64,000 nt of DNA from contig NC_052614.1 of NCBI RefSeq assembly GCF_016545825.1, forward strand, positions 6,032,559 through 6,096,558. The letters are read 5' to 3'. This DNA comes from Eucalyptus grandis. Its lineage: Eukaryota > Streptophyta > Magnoliopsida > Myrtales > Myrtaceae. Of the stretch, positions 38,333 through 49,121 are shown piece by piece (within the stretch, counting starts at the first letter, position 1; every line of letters starts with the position of its first letter). Under the pieces are notes generated by a model. That model did not search any database. It saw nothing but the letters and a program-made list of their open reading frames with translations, and was not told the DNA's origin. The position numbers and the translations under genes were made by a program.

Positions 38333-38866
38333 TCTAGTAATGGTGCAAGGGCAACCGCACATTTCAGTTTAGATGGAAAGGACAACCGGCATTTCACCGA
38401 AAGCATAAACTAATTATGCTCTGGAAAGATAGTAGATTGTGGACTTTCACATCTTTTTTGTGTGTATTCACATACACAACAACAAAAGTTTTTTTTTTAT
38501 TTACATTAAATTTAAATTAATCTTTCTTTCTAAAAAAAAAAAAAGTAAAATCAATCTCTTAATTTTCTTAAAAGAAAACAATAGGTTTCTAGGATAGAAA
38601 TCTAGCAATGTTGCAAGGGCAACCGCATATTTCACTTTAGATGGAAAGGACTACCGGCATTTCACCGAAAACAAAAACTAATTATGCTCTGCAAAGATAG
38701 TAGATTGTGGACTTTCACGTCTTCTTTTTTGTGTGTATTTACATACACAACAATAAAAGTTCTTTTATTTACACATTAAATTGAAATTATCTTTCTTTTT
38801 AGAAAAGAAAAGTCCCAATCTCTATTAATTTTCTCAAAAGAAATGAGAGGTATCTAGCGTAGAATT
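38333..38866. repeat. Direct tandem duplication, 268-bp period
   Basis: Two adjacent copies, 38333-38600 and 38601-38866, share TGCAAGGGCAACCGCA, ACCGGCATTTCACCGAAA, GATAGTAGATTGTGGACTTT and CATACACAACAA in order with scattered differences. No open frame spans it. Confidence 0.8.
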
Positions 38867-39510
38867 TTAGTTGTAGCATATTTATTACATCTTGAAATAA
38901 AGATGATAAAATTAATCTTTTTAAATATTTTTCAAATGAAGGAATTTGTCTGACAATTGTTTGTTGATGAAATTTTTGTTATTGCAGATGTTGAGAGAAA
39001 TTGTTCAATTATAGATACCGGTAATACATGAAAGAGATTGTGATATTAGAACACGTCAAATACGCATTTCACTTTACATGTGTTATGGAGTCCATTAACT
39101 TATATAATGAGATTTATAATTTATTAGAGTAATTTTTAAGATCGCCTCAGAATTTTGAAGTAAAGGAAAATAGCTAAGAAATTTTTATAGTTCTTTTTTG
39201 TGGCCATCAGTTATAAAATCACAATAAACTAATTTTACACAGACCAAAAATCAAATATAACTTTTGATTATGTTTATTTTACAATTTCTCATAATGTAAG
39301 ATTAAAATTCAATCAGAAGATTGATGATAAAGCAAGTAATCAAGTTAATTTATGACACTAAATTGGAACAAATAAATCATCTCATATGTAAGTATCTAAA
39401 TTGTGATTATTTTCTTTCTTTTCTTTTTCCTTATTTTCATTGTGGCCAACCTTTTTAAATTAAAAATTTAAGACATAGAACTCAGTCGGATTTGCCAAAA
39501 ATAAATATTT
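38867..39510. other. AT-rich spacer, no gene seen
   Basis: There are no long frames and no recognisable motifs between the 268-bp duplication and the foldback remnant. Confidence 0.5.
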
Positions 39511-39625
39511 GAGGCGTGGACACTCCCAATACCAAAACTTGACACGGGTGGACACATAAATGTTAAAATTTCTGAAAGGCATATTTAAGTGCCACAATAT
39601 GATAAGAAATGAATACTTAAATGCC
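39511..39625. mobile_element. One end of a foldback element
   Basis: ACCAAAACTTGACACGGGTG and the following CATATTTAAGTGCCAC match the terminal words of the intron 1 foldback elements. Only one arm is seen. It abuts the broken 3' side of the BAHD fragment. Confidence 0.45.
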
Positions 39626-39629
39626 TTTT

Positions 39630-40210
39630 GTTGCACAATCAACACTGATAAGAGCCTTACATATCAACGCGGACACAATTTCCATCTGTGACCTTTGATT
39701 GTTGTTAGCTGTTGAATCCGATTAGTTGGAAGCATTAGAAGCAGCTTTCAGTCTCGACAAGGCTAGGCCGCTGAATCTAAGTCTAGTTAGTGCCAAGTCT
39801 TTCTTGAAGGGGAGTGCAAGCCATTGTATGAATGCAAGTTCTTCCACCTGGAATAGAGACGGCAGCTCGAAATTCGACAGGCTACTTCGTGATCTCGCTC
39901 CGCACGCAGGGCCCACGAGTTTCATGAATGTAGCCATGGTGCACATGTCACCTATCTTTTGAGAAAAGCTCAGGCTGATTGCTAATTCGCTACAATTGAA
40001 GCTGTTCGCTTGAAATACAACTAGTGGATTGTTTGCTGCTTGCAACGGGAATTTTGACAAGCGGTTGAGAAGGTCACGGTCAAAATTTCCCTAGAGGAGC
40101 TGATCTAGAGTGCCATCCACTTTGGCTTGTATAAATTCTACCCCTTGGTTGTTGCAGTCGATGAAGAGCATGTCTTCAATGTACTGACCAGCTAGAGGGT
40201 AAAACAGGGA
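39630..40210 (-). pseudogene. BAHD acyltransferase middle fragment
   Basis: The - strand reads SLFYPLAGQYIEDMLFIDCN, then NPLVVFQANSFNCSELAISL, then KIGDMCTMATFM and, past a stop, QMEIVSALICKALIS. This corresponds to roughly residues 70-260 of a clade III BAHD acyltransferase, an enzyme that moves an acyl group from CoA to an alcohol or amine. Two in-frame stops are visible: TAG in LDQLL*GNF and TAA in ASN*SDST. The catalytic H-x-x-x-D has become Q-K-I-G-D, so the general-base histidine is lost. The N-terminus is cut at the edge of the copia LTR (40211), and the C-terminal half with DFGWG is missing beyond the foldback remnant. A clear relic. Confidence 0.88.
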
Positions 40211-40480
40211 TGAGGCCGCCTCTCATGGATGATCCTTATGTGAGATAGTAGGTGTATGCGTTTTGAACGACAAAAAGTGAGGGCTAGAGGAGGAACCTTA
40301 GCCTATTTATAGAGTTTTGGATGGGTCCTCTCATCACAGGCTGGACCCAACTCGGCTCACACAAACTAAGCTCATATTTGACTATCAAGCAACTTTATAT
40401 CTTACCTAATTAGAACAATTCTATAAAAATAGTAAATTACAATCTCAATTAATATAACACACATCAGGAAAACTCTTACA
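40211..40480 (-). repeat. 3' LTR of the copia remnant
   Basis: It shares ATTTATAGAGTTTT, CTGGACCCAACT/CTGGACTTAACT, the AAATGGTAAATTA-like block and CTTACA with 42940-43200. Confidence 0.75.
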
Positions 40481-42939
40481 TTCTCCTACTTTGGCTATAT
40501 TAATTGAGACTGTATTGTATGTGCACACATTTATGTTGATCTAGAGATAATTCTCAATAGTCAATTCGATCCCATAAAGTCTCAAACACTAGATCATGAT
40601 GGTAACTGCATGTACATATCAGAGCATTCCATGGTCATGAGTGCTCTTAATTTAACTGATATAGATTCAATATGATTGTGTGGCAAATTGATAACACCTC
40701 ATAAAGAGTAATACCTTATGTGTTATCCCTTTTGTCAGTCATTATTCTCTTTCTTAAGTGTCACAAAAAATCGAACGTGCCACTAAAGAATATATTTATG
40801 GTTCTAATGAACTCACATATGTCTTATCTTTATAGTTAATCTTTCTTCGTATGTAATTGAGACATATGTACAAAGCTAATAACTGGATATCCCTAGCCTT
40901 CATTCAAGGTTTACATAATATCCTAAGATTTTCATTAGATAATATATATAACTCAGTAACAATCTATACAAAAATCTAAATATATCAAAATGTTACCAAA
41001 TGTAATAAAATATAGACATAAACTTTATTAGAGCAAATCTGAAATAGCTTCCACTAAAAAATAGTATTAAATGATTCTCCCAAGTCCATGATCATGACAT
41101 GTTGCTTAAATACGCAAGGGTGAAGGCTCTTCGTTAGTGGATTCGTTAACATATCATATGTGGAAATATACTCTACCATAATGTCACAATTTTGTACCAT
41201 TTCCTTTATGGTTAAAAACTTGACCTCCACATGCTTAATCCCTTGAAACTTTTGTTGTTATTGACAAATAACACAGCAAAGTTATTATCATAATATAATT
41301 GTATGAATCTATCCACAAAATCAAATACGGTCTATTTCCTAATGAGATTCTTGAGCCAAATCGCTTGAGTAGTAGCAGAAAAGTATGCTATAAACTCTGC
41401 TTGAATGGTAGAGGATGATATATATTTCTATTTCTCATTTTCCATGATACTGCACCTCCTGCTTACATAAAGATATATCATATTGTCAATTTTCTATCAT
41501 CCTCATAGCTAGCAAAGTCTGCATCTGAATATGCTAACAGCTGCAAATCAGGGAGATATCTGTAAATCAGCATATGATGTCTTGTTCCTTTTAAGTATCT
41601 TAAAACCTTTTTGGCAACAACCCAATAATCATGTCCTAGATTCGACTAACATCTCCCTAAAAGTCCTATTACAAAGGCGATATCTAGTTTGGTGCAAACT
41701 TGAGCATGCATGATACTTCCAAGTGCATTAGCATAAGGTATATCCTTCATTTGGTCTTTCTCAAAATCTAATTGAGGACATTGTGAGAGACTCAACTTGT
41801 CACCTTTAACGATAGGAACAGTTCATGGCTTGCAATGCTACATGTTGAATCTTTTCAAAATATGATCAACATATGCCCTTTGAGATAAATCTAACATACG
41901 GCGAGAACAATCCCTATGGATCTTAATGCCAATAACGAAGGATGCCTCACCTAGGTATTTCATGTCAAAATTCTTCGACAACATTTGTTTTGTCTCGTGT
42001 ATTAATCCAATATCACTACTTTTAAGCAGAATGTCGTCTACATAAAGTATGAAAAAAATAAATTTCCTCTCACTAACCTTGTAGTATATGCATTGATCTA
42101 CTTTGTTTTCAACAAAACCAAAAGAAGTGATGACATTGTGAAACTTCAAATACCATTGTCTAGAAGCTTGTTTGAGATCATAAATAGCCTTCTTTAATTT
42201 GCATACAAAGTTACCTAAATCATCTGCTACAAAACCTTCAAGTTGCACTATATAGACTTCCTCATCAAGGCCTCCATTTAAAAAAACAGTTTTAACGTCC
42301 ATCTGATGTAACTCCATGCCAAAATGAGCTACTAATGCTATGATCACTCTAAGTGAATCTTTAGAAGAGATTGGAGAAAATGTTACTTCATAGTCTATTC
42401 CTTCTGTTTGAGTGAAGCCCTTGGCCACTAGTCTAGCTTTAAATTTCTCAAATTTTCCTTTAGAATCCCTTTTAATTTTATAAATCCATTTGCAACCTAT
42501 GAGTCCGTAATCTTCCGGTACTTCAATAAGCTCCAAAACACCATTATATTTCATAGATTACATCACATCTTTCATTGCATCCAACCACAAATTTGATTGA
42601 GGACAAGAAACAATGTTTGTATAAGTCATTGGATCTACAACACAACTGATAGTGTAGCCATGCTCTCCCAAATAGGTCATATGTAAACAAGTCTACATAT
42701 AAAGTGAAGGAAATGTATTCTCATTAATCCTTATGATAGGTTGTGTAGACATCTTTCGATGCATAAGATATTAGACGCAAAAACACAAACCCACGACCTC
42801 CATAGCTAGAACAAGAACACATATAATTGCGTAGAAAGATTAACACACCTATTTTGGAATCTATCATTCTTGATGCGAAAAATTGATAATCCAAACGCAA
42901 ATCCTTCACCTTTATTACCTTTTATATTACTGGCTCATT

Positions 42940-43200
42940 GAGACGGCCCCCTCACCCTTTCATGCTAAGTAAACACTTCTATGTGAGGATAATTGTGCGT
43001 GTTAGGGTTAGAAGAGAGGCTTGATCACTATTTATAGAGTTTTCAACCATGCCCTTTCATTAGAGCTGGACTTAACTTGTCCCAAACTAGCTAGCTCCAT
43101 ATTAGACTAATTAAAAAATCTTCTATCTCACCTTAAACCAACCCTATAAAATGGTAAATTATAATATCAATTAATATATTTCACATTAAAAAGACTTACA
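42940..43200 (-). repeat. 5' LTR of the copia remnant
   Basis: The partner of 40211-40480; it begins TGAGACGG and ends GACTTACA on the + strand. The two LTRs differ at many positions, which points to an old insertion. Confidence 0.75.
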
Positions 43201-44056
43201 TAAGCATCATAACAAAGTTGAGGGCAAGTTTTTATTATTTCTTCTTTTAGTGATTCAGAGATCTTTTTGATGGGATAAGCATCAAAATAATGCTAGGGAC
43301 AGTTTTCATTTTTTAGTGATTCGGAGATCTTTACAGTAGGCTTTTTGGGAACATTCAACATAAACCCAAAATATTCTTTCGGGAACATAAGTCTGAGCCC
43401 ATCATTATATCCAATTGAACCCACATTCATTTAAAAGTTTAAGTCAATAAGTTATGGGTCAATTTGAATATGCTAACTGCTCCACATCACATCAATTTTC
43501 AGATGTGCTATTTTTCTAACATAATTCACACGTGCATTTCAATAATTTTGCTCTGACATATGAGCTCGGTGTTAAGTTTACTCCACCTCAATCAAGTATC
43601 ATTTTGCGTCAAGATATTTCAACTTGAATCTCTATCGATGCTCAACTTTATCCCTAGTCATTTTCTCCAAAACCATGAAGTCTGTGGGACCTACATTGCT
43701 ACATTACAAAGCCCACCACTCGAAAACTGTGTTGGTCACACATCGAAGAATTAGTGTAGTGTTGAGCAATTAAAACATTATAGTTGGCCCATAACTCATT
43801 TAATTTAAGATTTTGAGTAAATGTGAATCCAACTAGATATCTTGACAAACTCGGATTTGGGCTTTCTCTTGATGATCTCCCCAGGTTAAGGTATCGAATT
43901 TTTACTCCACACTCCCAATAGGCTAAGACAAGTCCTCACCTAGTTGAGGGGAGGGTCGTCATCTCGTCTTTGGCCAACAAGGACCGAGATCAGGTGAGAA
44001 CATCATGGCCCTTACCAAAATCTAAGTGTCAACCTTACCTATGACCAATGACTTTC
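43201..44056. other. Spacer, no gene seen
   Basis: It contains two nearby copies of AGTGATTC(A/G)GAGATCTTT (near 43250 and 43315) and no credible coding frame. Confidence 0.5.
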
Positions 44057-44061
44057 GCTGG

Positions 44062-46604
44062 TGTCGCGACCTAAATTTTCAGGGCCAATCCTAGAAGTTT
44101 AGGTTAATGGATTACTAAGTCTGAAGACTTGGCGCGGACCCTCCCAGGTCCTACCAATCGCGACTTGAAATTAATATATTTAAACATGCAATTCTATTCA
44201 ATTTGGAGCCGCCACTAATCAATTAGGGTTGATTAGAAACCTAAATAAAGTATGGGAGAATACTTCATTTTTTGCGAACTAGTAGATTCAATAAGTCCGG
44301 GACATGATTACGCTAGATTAGTCTAACGCCCTTTCGGTACCTTTTATTTTAATTTCAAAAATATTTAGCAGGCAATGTTGATTAATTTAAACCTAAACTA
44401 CTAACATGCAAATGGTGATCATGCGGGTGCACAATCAATAAAATAACATTCAATAAAAAAATGTTAATAAAAATGCATGCCCTAAACATGATTTTCTAAA
44501 TGACATGACACCTAATTTTTCTTTTTTTCTTTTTTAAATGTTAATTATATGCAATCTTAATCTAAATTTGATATGCATGGATTTTACTTTAATGATATGT
44601 GAGATGCAATTCATATGGTATGACTTAAACTTATTACTATATGTATGCAATCTAATTTATATAATCCTAAATATGCATGTGCTAATGATATGGGATGAAT
44701 GACATGGTATTTCTATATGCATGCTTTTTTTTATGATTTTATTTTAATGATGATTCATTTTTAATGCATATATGCAACCTATGCTAAATAATGATGATAT
44801 GAGATTAATAATGAATTAACCTATTAACTAACCAATGAAATGATCTTTTTTAATTTTTTTAATGACATAATGCTTTTTATTAAAAAGAAAGCAACTTAAT
44901 GGTGCGATGATCATCTTTTAGCATTTTCTTTTTATTAAAAAAACTATAACTCATATGGCACGCATAACATTTTTTGGTTCATCTTTTTGTTTTATTAAAT
45001 AAAAATTAACCTAATCTTATATGAATCTAAAAAAAATAAAATGCATTGCTTTAAATGTGAAATGTGTATAGACCTAAATACCTAATGTGATGCATGATAT
45101 GTGATGAGCAAATAATAATAACACGCCAAAAATAAAAATCTATCAATGTAAATCAATGGCATATTATTTTAATATGAATCAATGATAAAGTAATTCATGA
45201 ATTTTGCCATAAAAAGTCGAAATAATTGAAAATCTAACCCGACGCCTCGCTGGTCAATATTTTTTATTATCATAACTTAATATGACAAATTTCCTAATGA
45301 TAAAAATAAATCAAGTTAGAATAAAAACAAAACATGAAATCAAATATAAAAACTCACCTAGTCTAACTCACGGTTGACCTGAGGAATGGCGAGGAGCAGC
45401 TGGTGGTTCGGTGATGGGTCGCCGTTCGGAACAGGGATGGTCGTCGGAGGTCCGGCGAAGTCCAGCAGTAACCACACCTGCAGCAAAACAGAGAAGGCAG
45501 CAGATGGTGATTGCGCAGCAAGGCGCAGCAAGGACAGCAGTAGGTCGTGCGGTGCGTTCGTTGGTTGCGGGGGACTTCGGCAGCAGTGAGCACGGCGAGG
45601 AAACTCTGGTTCGGCTGAGGACACTGATGCAGGCGCGGTAGAGGTGGCACGGGGCGGTGCCTAGTTGCTGGTGCGCCGGCGAGGAGATCGGCGGCTGGCG
45701 GAAAATGGGATCGAAGACTCGCGGGATGCAGGCGAGGAGGAGACGCGGTGTCTGGTGGGACTGCAACGGATGTCGAACGGAGGCGGCTGGCGAAAGGCTC
45801 GAGGGTCCGGGGCTCCGGTGAAACACGTCGTCCAGCAACGAGATGCTGAGGAACAGATCAGGAGCGGCGTCTCCTGTCGGGCTGCAGCTCTGGCAGCGGA
45901 TCGGCGAGTTGCAGGGGGCGTCGGCGTGGAAGGCGCAGCAGAGCGAGCAGTACCGGAAGCTTCACGGGTGGCGGTGACTGGCGCAAGGCATGCTGGTGGA
46001 GATCTCGGACCGGCGGCGATGTGGGGCACCGGAGCGGCAGCGGCGTGGGGCTTCGCGGACGGCGGTGGTCGCGGTCGTGGAAGCAACAGCGGCGTGGGGC
46101 TTCGCAGAGGAGGAATTCACGAGGAAGATGAACAGTGCACAACTTTTTCTTTATTTTTGTTTTTCTCTCCCTCACATCACTTCTCTCTGCTCTCACCTGT
46201 CCCTGTCTCTTTCTGCAGAAGCAAAAAGCTTCCGCTGACTTTTTCCTTTTTTCCTTCGAGAACCGAGCCCCTTTCTCTCTTTCTTCCACTCTTCTTTCCT
46301 CTCTTTTCCCTGTTCACGTCGACTTCTTCTTTTTCTCTTTGCTATTTTTTTTTTGACGAACAATGAAGAGAAGCCCTCCCGAAAGGTGAAGAAGAACCTC
46401 TATTTATAAAGCGAAAATTGAGTTTGTTTCGCCGGTGGAGATTTTTGCTCAACCTCTCGCCGGTGGAGATTTTCGCTCAACTTCTCCAACAAAGAAATGG
46501 CTCCAAAATCCGGCTGTTGAATTATTTTGAATTCAAAATTTCTTTTCAAAATTTCCCTCTAATCTTTTATTTTCTAAAAATTGAATTTAAATTAGGTGTC
46601 AACA
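44062..46604. mobile_element. Solo LTR, 2543 bp
   Basis: It starts TGTCGCGACC and ends GGTGTCAACA, and is flanked on both sides by GCTGG (44057-44061 and 46605-46609), a perfect 5-bp target duplication. No internal retrotransposon sequence is present, so this is a solo LTR left by recombination. It shares start, end, length and layout with 52915-55456: AT-rich left half, GC-rich block (45360-46130), pyrimidine-rich stretch, then TATTTATAA at about 46402. The length and block structure suggest a large Ty3/gypsy-type element; orientation is not certain. The open frames in its GC-rich block are compositional and not genes. Confidence 0.85.
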
Positions 46605-46609
46605 GCTGG

Positions 46610-47798
46610 CCATAATGGAAGCCTTGGCGATCGACAAAGAGAAGAAGATGAGCAGTAGAATAGGGAAAAAAAAAAAGAGAGAGAAAAGAAACGAAAGAAA
46701 GCAAAGGGAAAACACCTTCAGAAATTTTTGAAAAGAATAGCAAAATGATATATCATTTCATCTATGATTGTCAACATCAATTGTTGGCCGTACCATATGT
46801 GACAATCAATGCTGATTAAATCGTTACCTTAGCAATTTTTTACTTGAATTTGGTTAGATGGGTTACATTCAGAAATTGTCAAAATGTTTAAGATTATATT
46901 GATCAAATTGAGAAATTTAGGAATGAGTAATATGTTTAGAATTTTTTTGGATAATTCTCTTGATCTTTTTACCATTTTTTTGTGGTGATCATATAATATT
47001 ATTCCTCATATCAAGCGCGGGAAGGCCCATTCCTTTACAAGCCCTAAAAGAGGAAGCTCAATAAGCTTAACAGGCCCCATCATGGCAAAGGAAATGGTTA
47101 TGGTGTCACTGCAGCAGTAGAGCACTAAATTAAGTTTATTATACTTATATCTATTCAATCATAAACTTTTTAATATAACAAATACAGTCCTAAACATTTA
47201 TAATTTTGGCTAAAAATTGCTAACACGACATTGGCCATCCTAAGTGTGGCCAACGATGACATAAACCATTTTTGCAATTTTAAATTTTGAATTTCCTTTT
47301 CTTTTCTTTTCTTTCAATCTTTCTCCGCTAGTCGGCGGCCTCAGCGATGGCAACCCCTGCTGGTCTTCACCTGGGACTGGTCGCTGAGGTGAGGTCGCGT
47401 CTCACTAAGTCCCGGTGATGTGAGAGAAACAGAGGATGGCCTCAAGATCCGACATAATGACGACGGCATTGACGACATGGTGGCAGCGCCAGCCTAGAAC
47501 GCAGCAGATTTGCTTTTGCAGGGGCAGTAGCAGCGAAGGACGAGGTGGCTCCGGTTGCTCTGCGGTCGAGGGAGGTTTGGCCGCTTGGGACAGAGATAGA
47601 GAAAATTTTTACGTCACTACCTGTCTAGCAAATGTAATTTTCATTAAAAAAAAAAATTAAAATTTTAAAATTTTTGCAATTTTTGCAATTTTTAATTTTT
47701 TTTTAATTTTTTTTAATTTTTAAGTATGGCCACTGCCTGTCTAGCAAATGTAATTTCTCGTTACACACCCAATGCTTGCATCTAAATACACAAGAAGC
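46610..47798. other. Spacer with low-complexity repeats
   Basis: A purine-rich run (46650-46720), CTTTT repeats (47290-47320) and a GC-rich patch (47325-47600). The words CTGTCTAGCAAATGTAATTT occur twice (about 47621 and 47737), bracketing about 90 bp of A/T runs. The last part, AGCTTGGTGGGG, is shared with the 3' flank of the BAHD copy at 51658. No gene is supported. Confidence 0.5.
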
Positions 47799-47848
47799 AT
47801 GTAGCTTGGTGGGGAGCTTGGTGGGGCTGGCTTGCCCACCTTTATCAA

Positions 47849-49121
47849 TCAGGAAGTGAAAGTCACAATGTCAGGGTCTTGCTCGAAAAGAACCTTCTCC
47901 TCTTGGCTTAGATTGATCCACGCATCGATTCCACCCTCGGATTTGCTATCGATCAGAAAAACCATGCGGACAGGAATGCAGGTGTTGCTCACCAAGTCCG
48001 GCTTCCCCCACCCAAAGTCGATGTCATAGAATGGGAATCCGCACCAGCTTGAGAAGGCCACCACGTTCTCTCCATCATTTTGGGCCCATTCCTTGGATTC
48101 TCTTGTGGAATCCCTCACCATGTCCACGCACGACTCTCCATCCGCTACCGCCGCATACCTCGCCTTGGCGGTCGCCAATGTACCGTGGATCGCCCTCGCA
48201 AATGCCTCGAGGTTCAGGTTGTCCGGATCCATCATGTGTCGGGCAACGACCATGGTGTAGAAGTTACCGAACGCATCGGTTGGTATCGGGAGATTGACTT
48301 TCCCACGCAGGTTCATCGACTGGCAAACCACAAAGGGGCCTTAGGCGGCCGTGTTTCGCTCGATCCATGGTTACAAACACCTTACATACGAGTGCGCACA
48401 CGACCTCCACTCTCGATATCCGCACCTGTTTAGCCGCAGCTGATTTTAGTCTTGATAGGGCCGCGCCGCTGAATACGAACCGATTCATCATAAATTTTAC
48501 TCCACCACGGAGTGGAAGCCAACGTGTGGCTTCCGACCCCTTCCCTGGGAATAGAGAGGACAGCCCGAAATATGGCGAGGCTAACTCGTTGGTTCGACTC
48601 CGGCACACGGTGGCCCATGAATTCATGAATGTCGCCATAGCGGACATGTCGCCTAACTTGTGACAAGAGCGCAGGCTGATCACGAGTCCCCCACACTCGA
48701 ATACGTTCACTTGAACTACGACTAGGGGATTGCCAGCTAGTCCCACCGGGAACTCGGACAAACAGCCGAGCAGGTCCGTGTCGAAGTCTCCCCGGAGGAG
48801 ATGATCGAGCTGGCCATTCACTCTCGTATGCACAAATTCTACTCCTTGGTCGTTACAGTCGATAAAGAGCCCTTCCTCGACGTACCGACCGGCTAGAGGG
48901 TAGAAGCTCACTAGGGTTTCTGAAAGCGACTCCTCCAAACGGCGAAGCCTCTGGAGAATATCATCTTCATGGTTTTCTCCATCGACCCGGTAATAGAATA
49001 GGAAACCGGCATAGCCTGGATGCTGAAGCTCATCTATGCATGAAATGTTTAGCTTTCGACGGTGGTTCGGCGTCGGGGCGGATGGCTTGATCAGTTTCTT
49101 GATTTGCACTTCGACCTTCAT
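47849..49121 (-). pseudogene. BAHD acyltransferase, near-intact (one frameshift)
   Basis: A single-exon clade III BAHD acyltransferase of the vinorine synthase-like type, which transfers an acyl group from acyl-CoA to a hydroxyl in the cytosol. The start at 49121 (MKVEVQIKKLIKPSAPTPN) is chosen because the paralogues at 55464 and 60691 begin the same way; the frame is open a further 13 codons upstream. H154-K-L-G-D158 is the catalytic H-x-x-x-D and D368-F-G-W-G372 the structural motif. Both are intact, as are YPLAG and the C-terminal LFEQDPDIVTFTS. The only lesion I see is in a run of four C on the - strand (48335-48338), where the copy at 51658 has three; it shifts the frame after AKHGRLRP, and removing it would give 423 residues. 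It is either a fresh pseudogene or a base-call error. Confidence 0.88.

Larger units (their letters stand above)
40211..43200 (-). mobile_element. Ty1/copia retrotransposon remnant
   Basis: Two related, diverged terminal repeats (40211-40480 and 42940-43200, each TG...CA) flank an internal part that codes on the - strand. At 41838-42554 is an open copia reverse transcriptase with CKWIYKIK, ARLVAKGFTQ, MDVKTVFLNG and the catalytic LYVDDILL. Upstream it continues as NLWLDAMKDVM and then a stop. Downstream, 41080-41830 shows a stop-ridden RNase H part (ISSSTIQAEFIAYFSATTQA). A purine stretch AGTAGGAGAA directly before the 40480 LTR edge fits a polypurine tract. Gag, protease and integrase are missing: only about 300 bp lie between the upstream LTR and the RT. 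No target duplication is apparent. An old, internally deleted copy. Confidence 0.88.

Noticed and set aside
45665..46366. A 233-codon + strand open frame
   Set aside because: It lies in the GC-rich block of a solo LTR where several overlapping frames on both strands are open. The protein is low-complexity with no domain, and the matching block of the second solo LTR does not keep the same frame.
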